Part shown: positions 14,887 through 22,779 of the stretch, piece after piece
How positions within the stretch are numbered: position 1 is the first letter of the stretch
How the letters are laid out: each line of letters starts with the position of its first letter
From: a virus
Length of the DNA: 36,738 nt
IMG/VR virus record: IMGVR_UViG_3300042991_001434
Location: 1 to 36,738 of that record
Direction: 5' to 3' (one strand)
Notes under the pieces: model-generated
Told to the model about the DNA's origin: nothing
What the model saw: only the letters and a program-made list of their open reading frames with translations
The model's database searches: none
Translations under genes and position numbers: made by a program

Positions 14887-16406
14887 ATCCTCCTGGTATT
14901 GTTTGATTGATATTTTCCGGTACGCATGCCGCCGGCAATTCTTTTTGTACGTTGATTCAGGATATATACTGCTCCCTCCAGGGCGTCGGGCGCATCATCG
15001 TGGGCATGGCTTCCTTTTTCAAAAGCGAGCAACTGGTCAATAAATAACCTGGTGTCTTCAGTATCTTTAATGTCGCGGCTTAAAAAGATGAAGCCGTTTT
15101 CAAAGAATGGGCTCATCGACTCGATCCTGGCGAACTTGTCAGGTTTTTTACGCAGGTCCTTACGAAGCGGGAGCTGGTAACCTCTCAGCCGTCCTTCCCG
15201 GATGAACTCATCTAAGATCATGTCCTGGATAAAGTTTGCTTCCATGAAGTAATCCACGATCAGCCTGCCCCGGAGGCTTTCATGAAAATCGTACCAGTAG
15301 CGCACCAGTTCCGATACCGAGCACTTGCGTACGAAGGTGGAAAGGATGTGGAACTCCTGGTCGGTCTTGCCCACAGTGATCACTGCCTTATAATCGCTGG
15401 TCGGGCTATTTTTGAACGACGGGTCGCAATAACTCACCACGTACTCGTACTTAGAAAAGGATAAGGGTTCCTTTACCTGGATCCACTCGTTTTTGAATAC
15501 CGATCCTTCAGCTATCGGGTTATGGAACAGTTCTTTCTGAGCTGAACGGTATCCCAGGGTTTTCATCATCCCTTCGATATCGGCCTTGGTATATTTCTCT
15601 TTCCACTCCGGGTTGCCTTTCTTATCCAGGGCGCACACTTTCATCACCCTGAAGTCCGGGTTCTGTTCAAAGCGCGACACTAAGCTGTCCTTGCCGATCT
15701 TGTTTCCCACGACGATAAAACGGCATTTGCCCATGTCCGAGCTCATCAGCAGGGCTTCCTTGGCCCAGTCGTACATCTTGTTGACCCGGTCGGGATTGCG
15801 GCACAGCTCGTCGTCATCCACGTCATCCATGACGATATAGTCAGGCCGATGCTGGCGGTGGCGCAGTCCCCTGGGAGATTGTCCCCGTCCCAGGGCATAG
15901 AAGGCACAATCGTTACGGGTGATGAACCAGCCGTCTTCCCAGCTTCCCATTTGCATCTGAACACCGAAGTCATCGATGTAGTACTGGTTGCTTTCCAGTT
16001 CCGCCTGCAGGTCACTCAGCAGGGTACGGGCATTCTTTTCACTTTTTCCCACCAGCACCATCACGTGCAGGCGTGCCGGCTGCTGGATCATGAGCCACAT
16101 GGGGATCATCAGGTTGAAATGCGTGCTTTTGGCATGAGCCCTGGCCCACATGGCCAGCAATTTGATATAAGGGTATTTAAGGATCAGCTTGGCCGCCGCG
16201 ATTTGGAACCATCCGCAGGCAGAGGTGGCATAAAGCGGGAAATAATCCTGGACGAAATACTGGTAATGCTTGCGGTCGCGGGCGATGCGTTCGGTCTTTT
16301 GCAGGGCAGATTCAAGCGGTCTGTCTTTGGTAGCCCGCGTAATACGCTCCTTCAGTTGGTTGAAGCGCTCCAGGGCCAGGTTATCGCTTTTGTTTACCGG
16401 TTTCAT
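14883..16406 (-). CDS. Large terminase subunit (Mu gp28-like)
   Basis: 507 residues. ATPase half: Walker-A-like WARAHAKST (87-95), Walker B YIVMDD (190-195) followed by acidic VDDDE, motif III-like CRFIVVGNK. Nuclease half: YCDPSFKNSPTSDYKAV with D328, acidic E389 in VDYFMEAN, and HDDAPDALEGAVYIL (469-483) carrying the late metal-binding aspartates. It packages DNA headful into the procapsid. It overlaps the small subunit by four bases upstream and the gp36-like gene by four downstream, a tightly coupled operon. Confidence 0.93.
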   Translation of the reverse strand: MKPVNKSDNLALERFNQLKERITRATKDRPLESALQKTERIARDRKHYQYFVQDYFPLYATSACGWFQIAAAKLILKYPYIKLLAMWARAHAKSTHFNLMIPMWLMIQQPARLHVMVLVGKSEKNARTLLSDLQAELESNQYYIDDFGVQMQMGSWEDGWFITRNDCAFYALGRGQSPRGLRHRQHRPDYIVMDDVDDDELCRNPDRVNKMYDWAKEALLMSSDMGKCRFIVVGNKIGKDSLVSRFEQNPDFRVMKVCALDKKGNPEWKEKYTKADIEGMMKTLGYRSAQKELFHNPIAEGSVFKNEWIQVKEPLSFSKYEYVVSYCDPSFKNSPTSDYKAVITVGKTDQEFHILSTFVRKCSVSELVRYWYDFHESLRGRLIVDYFMEANFIQDMILDEFIREGRLRGYQLPLRKDLRKKPDKFARIESMSPFFENGFIFLSRDIKDTEDTRLFIDQLLAFEKGSHAHDDAPDALEGAVYILNQRTKRIAGGMRTGKYQSNNTRRI

Positions 16407-16855
16407 TTGCCTGTCGCTTTAAGTGCTTTTTGCTGGAGGAACTCATACTGGTAGGGCGCTATCTTGCGGGCCAGCTCCGGATCACGTTCGAGCATGAACT
16501 CCAGGAACTCCTCGAAAGCGAGGATATAATCCTGCAGGCTCGACTGCTTATCGATCTTTTCGATCTGGCTGCCGATCTTGGCCATGATGTCGGCCTCCTT
16601 GCTGGTAGGCACGTTGTCGGGGATATCCCTTGAGGCGATCTGCTCCTGCATGGTGTACAGGATGGTGTAGTAGTTGGAGATCAGCGCCGCCTTGGTGACT
16701 TTCTTTGCAGCCCGCAGCGCTTCCCAGTTGCCCTCGTCTTTCCAGTCGCAGATGGTTTTCACGGTGACATTCAACCGGTCGGCGATCTCTTTCTGGGTCA
16801 TGAAGGTGTTTAAGTACAATTCCCGCGCGAGCAGTTTCTCAGATTTTTTAGCCAT
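16403..16855 (-). CDS. Small terminase subunit, HTH (DUF1804-type)
   Basis: 150 residues. Residues ~8-45 form an HTH (ARELYLNTFMTQKEIADRLN, then VTVKTICDWKDEGNW) typical of phage small terminases; the middle and C-terminus are helical (NYYTILYTMQEQIASRD, IMAKIGSQIEKIDKQ, AFEEFLEFMLERDPELA), likely for oligomerisation. It recognises phage DNA to start packaging. First gene of the - strand operon, 20 bases from the -7 box of its promoter. Confidence 0.83.
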   Translation of the reverse strand: MAKKSEKLLARELYLNTFMTQKEIADRLNVTVKTICDWKDEGNWEALRAAKKVTKAALISNYYTILYTMQEQIASRDIPDNVPTSKEADIMAKIGSQIEKIDKQSSLQDYILAFEEFLEFMLERDPELARKIAPYQYEFLQQKALKATGK

Positions 16856-16875
16856 GTTCTATCGAAATGATCTTA

Positions 16876-17006
16876 CAAAGATGACACGGGACGGTTGGTT
16901 ATCAAAATTGAATTTTAATCACAATCATAGTCTATGTAATGATGTATAAAACACTGGTAATCATTAAAATTTAATTTGATAAATGAATTTTCCTTATACA
17001 TCTTTG
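16876..17006. promoter_or_regulatory. Symmetric divergent late promoter with inverted repeat
   Basis: On the - strand: TTTG (16906-16903), 19-base spacer, CATCTTTG (16883-16876). On the + strand: TTTG (16975-16978), 20-base spacer, CATCTTTG (16999-17006). The two -7 boxes are identical and one base off TAnnTTTG. A near-palindromic pair of arms, 16901-16919 and 16963-16980 (core ATTAAAATT/AATTTTAAT), covers both -33 regions. It would drive the packaging operon leftward and the head/tail operon rightward. The arms may be operators for a phage activator. Confidence 0.68.
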
Positions 17007-17038
17007 CGATTCAAACGACGAAAAAAACGATTGCTTTT

Positions 17039-18004
17039 ATGCCAAAATCCATCGTGCTGTCAACGGAAAACCTGAACAATTACGGAACCTGGCTGCCGGT
17101 ATCCGGCGCCCGGCTGGAGAACTTCCGCAAGAACCCGGTGATGTTCTACGATCACAACACCTTTAGGATGCCTATCGGCCACTGGGAGAATATCCGCATC
17201 GAGAATGCCAGGATCATAGCCGATCCGGTTTTTGATGAAAAGGACGAAGAAGCAAAGCAGGTCAAGCGCAAATGGGAGAACGGTGACATCAACGGCGGCA
17301 GCTTAGGCGCGGAAATCATCACCCTGAGCGAAGATCCGCTGCTGCTCAAACAGGGCCAGAGAAGGCCCACCATCACGGAATACGAAGTGTACGAAGGCTC
17401 GATCACTCCTTTGCCGAGCAATACCGATTGCCTTACCCTTCGCCGGGGCGGCCTGCAGCTTTCATCCAACAAGAGCACAGAAGCCATCGACCTTATCTTA
17501 CCAGAAATCAAACCCACTTACAAAATGGAAAAAATCGCTTTAAAGCTTGGCCTGGCAAAAGAGGCCACCGAGCAGCAGATCACCGACAAGATCGATCAGT
17601 TGCTCACCACGGAAACCAACCATTTGGTTCTGAAGAAATTCATGGACGATCAGGCCGCCGAGTTGGATGACGAGGCAAAAGAAGCCTTCGACAGCCTGAA
17701 GGAAAAAGACCCGGAGAACGCGATCAGGGTGCTCAGGCTGGCCCGCAAGCAATCTGAACAGCAGCCCGGTGACGAGACGGAGAAGGAAAAGACACCTAAA
17801 GTGTCGGAGATCCTGAAAGAAACCCTGTCGCGTGCCAAAGCCGGCAAACAGGATGATACCCCGGACACAGAGTCGTTCGACTACCTGCAGAAGCATGACC
17901 CGGCCAAACTGATGAACCTCAGGCGAACGGACCCGGTAAAGTTTCAGAAGCTGGTTGACGATTACAAGGCCGGAAAGCGGATGACGGCCGCCCGGAAAGA
18001 CTGA
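17039..18004 (+). CDS. Prohead protease with C-terminal scaffold
   Basis: 321 residues from ATG 17039; an upstream TTG extension would lie inside the promoter. The N-terminal ~145 residues fit a phage capsid maturation protease: NFRKNPVMFYDHNTFRMPIG with a candidate catalytic His, then KQVKRKWENGDINGGSLGAE with Gly-Ser-rich nucleophile region, then EYEVYEGSITPLPSN. The remainder is charged and helical (KIDQLLTTETNHLVLKKF, FDSLKEKDPENAIRVL), as in an internal scaffold released by cleavage (Mu gpI/Z arrangement). First gene of the + late operon, just before the capsid gene. Confidence 0.82.
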   Translation: MPKSIVLSTENLNNYGTWLPVSGARLENFRKNPVMFYDHNTFRMPIGHWENIRIENARIIADPVFDEKDEEAKQVKRKWENGDINGGSLGAEIITLSEDPLLLKQGQRRPTITEYEVYEGSITPLPSNTDCLTLRRGGLQLSSNKSTEAIDLILPEIKPTYKMEKIALKLGLAKEATEQQITDKIDQLLTTETNHLVLKKFMDDQAAELDDEAKEAFDSLKEKDPENAIRVLRLARKQSEQQPGDETEKEKTPKVSEILKETLSRAKAGKQDDTPDTESFDYLQKHDPAKLMNLRRTDPVKFQKLVDDYKAGKRMTAARKD

Positions 18005-18057
18005 CGGGCCCTAATCGTGCATAACAAGACTTAAAAACAACTTAACACCATAAAACT

Positions 18058-19077
18058 ATGTTCAAGATCATTTCACTTTTATTCTTCATCATGCTGAATT
18101 CGGTCGTCGGGGCCTCGGTGGCCGTGGCGGCCGGGTTTTCACCCGAATCCGGGGTCATCGTCGCCAATGTGGTCTCTTTCATTCCCCAGGCAGCTGGGGT
18201 GTTATCGGTCACACTGTATAAACAGATCTGGCTGGCCGACATTATGGAGTCCTTCATACCTAATAGGGCCTTCCTTTCTGCGGTGAGCAACATGGATCAG
18301 TTCGTAGAAAACGATAAAATCAACCTGGCTGAAGCGGGCGTGGATCCCACGGTGCTCATCAACAATTCAAGTTACCCGGTAGCGTTTGCAGAACGTAGCG
18401 ACACACCCCTGGAACTTGTCCTTGATGTTTATGACACTACCGGAACGGTCATTCGTAACGCTGAAATAATGGAGCTGGCCTATGATAAAAGATCGAGCGT
18501 CATCGCCGGCCATAAGAACGCCCTGCTCACCAAGTTATCCCAGAGGGCAATCCATGCCTATGCACCCGCGTCAAATGACGCTTATACCCCCGTGCTGCCC
18601 ACCACCGGCACGGTGAAGGACACCTTCAAGATGATCACCTTCAACGACATCCTGACCCTGAAAACGGCACTGGATAACCTGGACGCCCCTGACGACAGGG
18701 TACTGGTGCTCAACCCGACGCATTACAACCAACTGGCCATGCAGGACCTTGTCCTGATGAAGGCCATCCTGCAGGGAGGCGAGAGGCTGTTCGGTTTCCA
18801 GATCTTTACCTTCTCCCGCACTCCTGTCTATAACAAAACTACCGGCGTGAAGGCAGCGTTCGGCGCGGGCGCGGCCCCCAGTACCGATACCATCGCCTCG
18901 GTGGCTTTCTGCGCGAGCGAAGTCATGCGTGCCCTGGGCACGTTCGATATGTTCGAGCGGCTGAATGATCCCGAACAAAAGGGCGACATTATCAACTTCC
19001 AGATGCGTGCTGTTGCATTACCCAAACGCACCAAGATGATCGCTTCTGTATACAGCGCTGCTGAAGACGAAAATTAA
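18058..19077 (+). CDS. Major capsid protein
   Basis: 339 residues. Position after protease and the sequence LYKQIWLADIMESFIPN, LSAVSNMDQFVENDKINL, NAEIMELAYDKRSSVIAGHK, FKMITFNDILTLKTALD and DRVLVLNPTHYNQL fit Bacteroidota phage major capsids (HK97 fold). Unusually the first ~27 residues look like a signal peptide (MFKIISLLFFIMLNSVVGAS then VAVAAG), followed by another hydrophobic stretch to ~50. No alternative start before the conserved part is attractive. The N-terminus may be removed by the prohead protease, acting as a delta-domain, or interact with membrane. Confidence 0.85.
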   Translation: MFKIISLLFFIMLNSVVGASVAVAAGFSPESGVIVANVVSFIPQAAGVLSVTLYKQIWLADIMESFIPNRAFLSAVSNMDQFVENDKINLAEAGVDPTVLINNSSYPVAFAERSDTPLELVLDVYDTTGTVIRNAEIMELAYDKRSSVIAGHKNALLTKLSQRAIHAYAPASNDAYTPVLPTTGTVKDTFKMITFNDILTLKTALDNLDAPDDRVLVLNPTHYNQLAMQDLVLMKAILQGGERLFGFQIFTFSRTPVYNKTTGVKAAFGAGAAPSTDTIASVAFCASEVMRALGTFDMFERLNDPEQKGDIINFQMRAVALPKRTKMIASVYSAAEDEN

Positions 19078-19100
19078 GATTTAAACCCGTGATCGAGAAA

Positions 19101-19139
19101 ACCGGCCCCGAAAGCCATACAGCGTGAGTAGGGGCCGGT
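19101..19139. other. GC-rich hairpin after the capsid gene
   Basis: Nine-base arms ACCGGCCCC and GGGGCCGGT separated by 21 bases, 23 bases after the capsid stop. There is no T-run, so it is more likely an mRNA-stabilising 3' structure or partial attenuator that lets the abundant capsid message accumulate. Confidence 0.6.
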
Positions 19140-19160
19140 AATTGAAAAACCAGCAATAAA

Positions 19161-19496
19161 ATGATGCAAGATTTTTTGATGATCAGTGTCCCGGTGGCCG
19201 TCACCAGCATTATAACATGGTTTTTGTCCCGCCGTAAGTACCGCGCGGAAAGCCAGGCCAAAGAGCTGGACAATGTACAGAAAGCATTGTGTATTTATCG
19301 CGACACGATCGGCGACCTGAAAAAAGAGCTAGAACAACTGCGCGATCGCATCAACGTGGTGGTGGCCGAAAACGAAGCGCTTGGCAGGCAGATGGAAGAA
19401 CTGCGCAAAGAGCTGGCCTGCACACGGGGAGAGAACAAACGCCTCATCGGCGAACTGAAGAAGTACAATGCCAAAATCACGGAAAACGAAATTTGA
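19161..19496 (+). CDS. TM-anchored coiled-coil protein (spanin-like topology)
   Basis: 111 residues. A single membrane segment at ~5-22 (FLMISVPVAVTSIITWFL) is followed by a basic SRRKYR and then an almost uninterrupted coiled coil (ELDNVQKALCIYRDTIGDLK, KKELEQLRDRINVVVAENEA) to the end. This N-anchor plus periplasmic coil resembles an inner-membrane spanin (Rz-like), though no outer-membrane partner was found nested or adjacent. A structural role is the alternative given the head/tail neighbours. Confidence 0.72.
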   Translation: MMQDFLMISVPVAVTSIITWFLSRRKYRAESQAKELDNVQKALCIYRDTIGDLKKELEQLRDRINVVVAENEALGRQMEELRKELACTRGENKRLIGELKKYNAKITENEI

Positions 19497-19513
19497 TTAA
19501 CAATCATTTCAAA

Positions 19514-19876
19514 ATGGAAAAGAAATCTAACAAAAAGACAAAGGCGGCAAAAAAGATCACTGATGCAGCTGCTGTCACAGCCTTTGACCAGGATAACCAA
19601 AGCCCGGCCGCTGAAGATGCAACTTCTGAAGCCGGAGCATCTGAAGCTGATGTCAGGGAAGAACCCGCTGAAACCGGCGCGAAGGAACCGGAAAAAGCCG
19701 GGGACATCCTGGAAAATAAGCTGAGAAAAAAGATGCAGCCTTATTTTGACAACCATCCCAAAGTCGACATGTTCTTCGTGACAAGCGACGACCAGCCGTT
19801 CTATGAAATGCAATGGGCCAAAGAACATCAGAAGACTCTCGACGCCTCCAAACCAGTAACAACAGTAAACCGTTAA
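19514..19876 (+). CDS. Low-complexity acidic phage protein, probably structural
   Basis: 120 residues from ATG 19514; an upstream in-frame ATG lies inside the coiled-coil gene. The basic Lys-rich start (MEKKSNKKTKAAKK) precedes an Ala/Glu-rich disordered stretch to ~65, then a compact C-terminal part (LRKKMQPYFDNHPKVDMFFV, TSDDQPFYEMQWAKEH). The C-terminal block recalls small head or neck accessory proteins next to sheath genes. No function assigned. Confidence 0.72.
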   Translation: MEKKSNKKTKAAKKITDAAAVTAFDQDNQSPAAEDATSEAGASEADVREEPAETGAKEPEKAGDILENKLRKKMQPYFDNHPKVDMFFVTSDDQPFYEMQWAKEHQKTLDASKPVTTVNR

Positions 19877-19879
19877 GTC

Positions 19880-21061
19880 ATGCCACTCCCTAATGTAAAT
19901 ATCACCATCGCCAACGGGCAGCTCGGAAGAGTCGCCGTCGTTGACGATGCAGTGGCCGGCATGGTATTGTCGGGCCAGGCTACTGAAGAACTTGCCCTGA
20001 GCACACCGGTGCAGCTGTTCTCATTCGCCCAGCTCACGGCCCTGGGCATTGACGAAGATACCAACCCGTTGGCCTACAAGGATGTAAAAGCTTTTTACAA
20101 CCAGGCAGGCGAAGGCGCCGAGCTCTGGATCATGCTGGTGAGCAACGCCTTGTCGCTGGAAGATATCTGCGATGAAACACTGGGCTATGCCAAAAATCTG
20201 CTCGACGCGGCTGCCGGTCGTATCCGCTTGCTTGGCATCAACCGCGAACTACCGTCAGAATATGATCCTATCATAAATGACGGACTGGACCCCGACGTTT
20301 TTCTCGCGTTGGCCAACCTGGAGGCCATGGCGGGCCATTACAGCGAGGCCTACAAACCGTTCAGATCACTATTGCCGGGCTTATTGTTCGATGATGCCAA
20401 TGTCGCGCAATTGCGGGATCTCAAAGAAAACAGCGACAACCACGTGGCCATCATGCTGGGTTGCGACACCTCTGACAGCGTGGCCATCGGCCTTGCGCTG
20501 GGAAGGCTGGCTGCTATACCGGTACAGCGCAATATCGCCAGGGTAAAAGACGGTGACGTCGGACTGGCGGCTGCTTATTTTCATGACGGCACCCCGACAG
20601 CCGACATGGAAGCCAACTGGGGCTCCATGCACGACAAGGGATATATTTTCTTCCGGAGAATTTACGGCAAAAGCGGGTTCTTCTTCACGGATGACCCGAC
20701 GGCCACTGCCGACACGGACGACTTCAGTTCGATAGCACGCGGCCGCGTCATTGACAAAGCCCTGGTGATCGCCTACAGGACCTTCGTGGAAGAACTCAAC
20801 GAGGAGATCCCGGTCAAGGCCGATACCGGTTATGTGGCGCATGCACTGATCGCGGCCTGGAAGACCAACATCGAACAGGCGCTGGGCATCAACATGACGG
20901 CTAAAAAGGAGATCGTGAAGGCGGAATGCTACATCGATCCCAACCAGAACGTGCTGGCCACCGACACGATATACGCGACGATCAAAATTCTCCCGGTAGG
21001 ATACGCGAAATTCATCGAGATCACTCTCGGATTGTCAAACCCATATAATACTACCCAATAA
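19880..21061 (+). CDS. Contractile tail sheath protein (DUF2586-like)
   Basis: 393 residues. Start PLPNVNITIANGQLGRVAVV, then a Rossmann-like insertion with LLDAAAGRIRLLGINRELP, HVAIMLGCDTSDSVAIGLAL and a conserved C-terminal domain: KGYIFFRRIYGKSGFFFTDD, SIARGRVIDKALVIAYRTFV, ending with KFIEITLGLSNP. This is the DUF2586 sheath family found in Bacteroidota myovirus-like phages. It establishes a contractile tail. The stop overlaps the tube gene's ATG by one base (TAATG). Confidence 0.88.
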   Translation: MPLPNVNITIANGQLGRVAVVDDAVAGMVLSGQATEELALSTPVQLFSFAQLTALGIDEDTNPLAYKDVKAFYNQAGEGAELWIMLVSNALSLEDICDETLGYAKNLLDAAAGRIRLLGINRELPSEYDPIINDGLDPDVFLALANLEAMAGHYSEAYKPFRSLLPGLLFDDANVAQLRDLKENSDNHVAIMLGCDTSDSVAIGLALGRLAAIPVQRNIARVKDGDVGLAAAYFHDGTPTADMEANWGSMHDKGYIFFRRIYGKSGFFFTDDPTATADTDDFSSIARGRVIDKALVIAYRTFVEELNEEIPVKADTGYVAHALIAAWKTNIEQALGINMTAKKEIVKAECYIDPNQNVLATDTIYATIKILPVGYAKFIEITLGLSNPYNTTQ

Positions 21062-21483
21062 TGGAATTCAATTCAGCCGAATACGCCTGGGGCGACCTGG
21101 AAGCGGTAATGCTCGGAAGAGTGCTGGCCCGCCTGCTCGAGGTCAAATACAAAGTGACCAGGGAAACCAAGGAAATATATGGCCGCGGGAACAACCCGCT
21201 CGGCATCCAGGAAGGGAACAAGAAGTACGAAGGCGAGATCAAGATTGGCCAGAGCGAACTCGAGGCCCTGATCGATAAGGCCCAGCAACTGTCACCCGGA
21301 AGCGATCCGACCGACCTTCCCCAGTTCAACATATCGGTTGCCTACGAGAAGGCAGGCGTGTTGCGCAGGGACGTCCTGGTGGGCGTAAAGCTGCAGGAGT
21401 TCGAAAAAGGCATGAAGCAAGGCGACAGCGACATGGAGGTCAACCTCCCGTTCAAGTGCCTGGCAATACAGTACAACGTCTGA
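21061..21483 (+). CDS. Tail tube protein
   Basis: 140 residues. Directly coupled to the sheath gene. The beta-rich sequence EFNSAEYAWGDLEAVMLGRV, LEVKYKVTRETKEIYGRGNN, EGEIKIGQSELEALID and VNLPFKCLAIQYNV, with a Gly-rich loop, is typical of myovirus tube subunits (gp19-like fold). It would assemble as hexameric rings around the tape measure inside the sheath. Confidence 0.85.
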   Translation: MEFNSAEYAWGDLEAVMLGRVLARLLEVKYKVTRETKEIYGRGNNPLGIQEGNKKYEGEIKIGQSELEALIDKAQQLSPGSDPTDLPQFNISVAYEKAGVLRRDVLVGVKLQEFEKGMKQGDSDMEVNLPFKCLAIQYNV

Positions 21484-21530
21484 CATCATTCAAAACAAAC
21501 ATAAACAAACCTTTAAAAAAACAAACGGAC

Positions 21531-21986
21531 ATGAAAAAGATGTTTTCTATTTTTCTCATCATTATGATCGGCCTTTGTGCCGCGATGACTTCAACAGCCC
21601 AGGATAAGACCATAAAACTTAAACCGGGGGCGACTTACATGAACGTGACCTGCACCGCGGCCGACACGATAAAAACTTCCGATACGCTGTGGGTGCTGGC
21701 TCAAAGCGATAAAGACCACCCGGCGACACAGGATGTCCTGGCGAAATTGACAAAGGTCAGCGGATCACCTAAGCTGTATGTATCTTTATGGGGACGAAAA
21801 TTCAGTACTTCTGCATGGACTTCCATCGCAACTTACACTTATAGCGGGGGAGCAACGGATACCACGATCGTACTCTCCAACGCGACGGCTAACCGTTATC
21901 GAAACTATAAATTTCAGCTAATATCGTCGGCTACCGCCGGGCAAAAAACCCGACTTAGCAAGCTGGAATTCAAAGAGTATTATTAA
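21531..21986 (+). CDS. Small secreted beta protein in the tail operon
   Basis: 151 residues from ATG 21531. Signal peptide: MKKMFSIFLIIMIGLCAAMT then STAQ, with likely cleavage after the Ala/Gln. The mature part is polar and beta-rich (KLKPGATYMNVTCTAADTIK, YTYSGGATDTTIVLSNAT, FQLISSATAGQKTRLSKLE). No lipobox cysteine or T9SS tail. A signal-peptide protein between tube and chaperone is unusual; it may be exported for superinfection control, used as a cleaved structural subunit, or act in lysis. Not recognised. Confidence 0.78.
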   Translation: MKKMFSIFLIIMIGLCAAMTSTAQDKTIKLKPGATYMNVTCTAADTIKTSDTLWVLAQSDKDHPATQDVLAKLTKVSGSPKLYVSLWGRKFSTSAWTSIATYTYSGGATDTTIVLSNATANRYRNYKFQLISSATAGQKTRLSKLEFKEYY

Positions 21987-22009
21987 AGTATTTAAAACCG
22001 GTTTAAATC

Positions 22010-22315
22010 ATGGATAAAAAAACATTCGAAGCCACCACCGAGCAGATTGACCTATGGAAGAAACAGCATGGGGAAGTTTTCCGTTTAGAGGTGGAAGGAC
22101 ACGTGGCCTACCTGAAGAAACCTTCCAGGAAAGTGATGTCGATGGCACTGAGCACAGGCAAGAACGACCCGATCAAATTCGGGGAGATCATCCTGAACAA
22201 CTGCTGGATCGAAGGCGACCGGCAGATCATCGACGAGGATAAATTGTTCTTTGGCGCGATGGGTCAACTGGACCAGATGATCGAATTTGCCGGCGCAGAG
22301 CTAAAAAAGTTGTAG
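22010..22315 (+). CDS. Tail assembly chaperone, short form
   Basis: 101 residues. Features of tail chaperones between tube and tape measure: YLKKPSRKVMSMALSTGKND, NNCWIEGDRQIIDED and a C-terminal helix GAMGQLDQMIEFAGAELKKL. It coats and sizes the tape measure during tail assembly. The last codons contain the slippery heptamer A AAA AAG, after which the frame ends at once (TTG TAG), as in other phage G/GT pairs. Confidence 0.83.
   Translation: MDKKTFEATTEQIDLWKKQHGEVFRLEVEGHVAYLKKPSRKVMSMALSTGKNDPIKFGEIILNNCWIEGDRQIIDEDKLFFGAMGQLDQMIEFAGAELKKL
22303..22309 (+). promoter_or_regulatory. Programmed -1 frameshift site A AAA AAG
   Basis: The heptamer is in the correct phase (codons CTA AAA AAG TTG TAG). 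Slippage by -1 gives AAA AAA GTT and opens a frame of 56 further codons to 22479. A GC-rich stretch with the palindrome TCCGGCCGGA about 20 bases downstream could form a stimulatory structure. It is the same heptamer as in E. coli dnaX. Confidence 0.78.
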
Positions 22316-22479
22316 CCGAGGCGTCCGGCCGGATCAACTGGATCAACCTGGCTGACGGACAGCTTCGGCATTACCTGCACATTGCAAATCCGGAAGATCT
22401 ATCAGACGATGAGTGGTCCCTGCAGCTGCGAATCCTGGAACGAATAAGAAAAGAAGAGGCTAAAGCTTCCAGAGCCTGA
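22309..22479 (+). CDS. Tail assembly chaperone, -1 frameshift extension (GT-like)
   Basis: The -1 frame lacks its own start but is open for 56 codons, giving ...VVAEASGRINWINLADGQ, then RHYLHIANPED and a helical ERIRKEEAKASRA end. Joined to the short form (22010-22309 then 22309-22479) the product would be 156 residues. The extension looks like protein (balanced composition, amphipathic helices), matching the T domain that recruits tail tube protein in lambda-type systems. No separate + strand gene occupies the space to the tape measure. Confidence 0.72.
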   Translation, partial: VVAEASGRINWINLADGQLRHYLHIANPEDLSDDEWSLQLRILERIRKEEAKASRA

Positions 22480-22777
22480 AAGCGATCATAGCCCTTGCCA
22501 GCAAAGCAGGAACCAGGGAGACCAGGAAAGTGAGCAGGATCATGAAGCCGGTTGAAAGTTTTCCGGTTGAAAGATAATCCAGGAACCACCAGGCAGGCAC
22601 TAAGCAAAAAAAGAAAGTAATCAGGACACTCATGTACCTGAACAGTTGCAGAAAAAAAGCTGTTGGGACGGCAAGAAACCACACACCAGTTCTAAACAAG
22701 AATGACAGTAAAAACCAGGCGATAAGGATGACAAGCGCTGTAGCGCAGATCCAGCCTATAATACTCAATATTTCCAT
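22460..22777 (-). CDS. Hydrophobic 3-4 TM protein encoded antisense in the tail operon
   Basis: 105 residues, very hydrophobic: segments around 3-24 (ILSIIGWICATALVILIAWF), 29-62 and 77-98 (GFMILLTFLVSLVPALLARA), with positive charges at the C-terminus. It fills the ~300-base gap between chaperone and tape measure on the opposite strand and its 3' end overlaps the frameshift extension by 20 bases. The start is 2 bases from the tape measure start. It might be a holin-like or exclusion protein. It could be an artefact, but no + strand gene competes for most of its length. Confidence 0.5.
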   Translation of the reverse strand: MEILSIIGWICATALVILIAWFLLSFLFRTGVWFLAVPTAFFLQLFRYMSVLITFFFCLVPAWWFLDYLSTGKLSTGFMILLTFLVSLVPALLARAMIAFRLWKL

Positions 22778-22779
22778 TT

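Noticed and set aside
17540-17896. - strand frame of 118 codons in the scaffold region
   Set aside because: Antisense to the protease/scaffold gene; leucine-rich composition is a by-product of the charged helical codons on the + strand.
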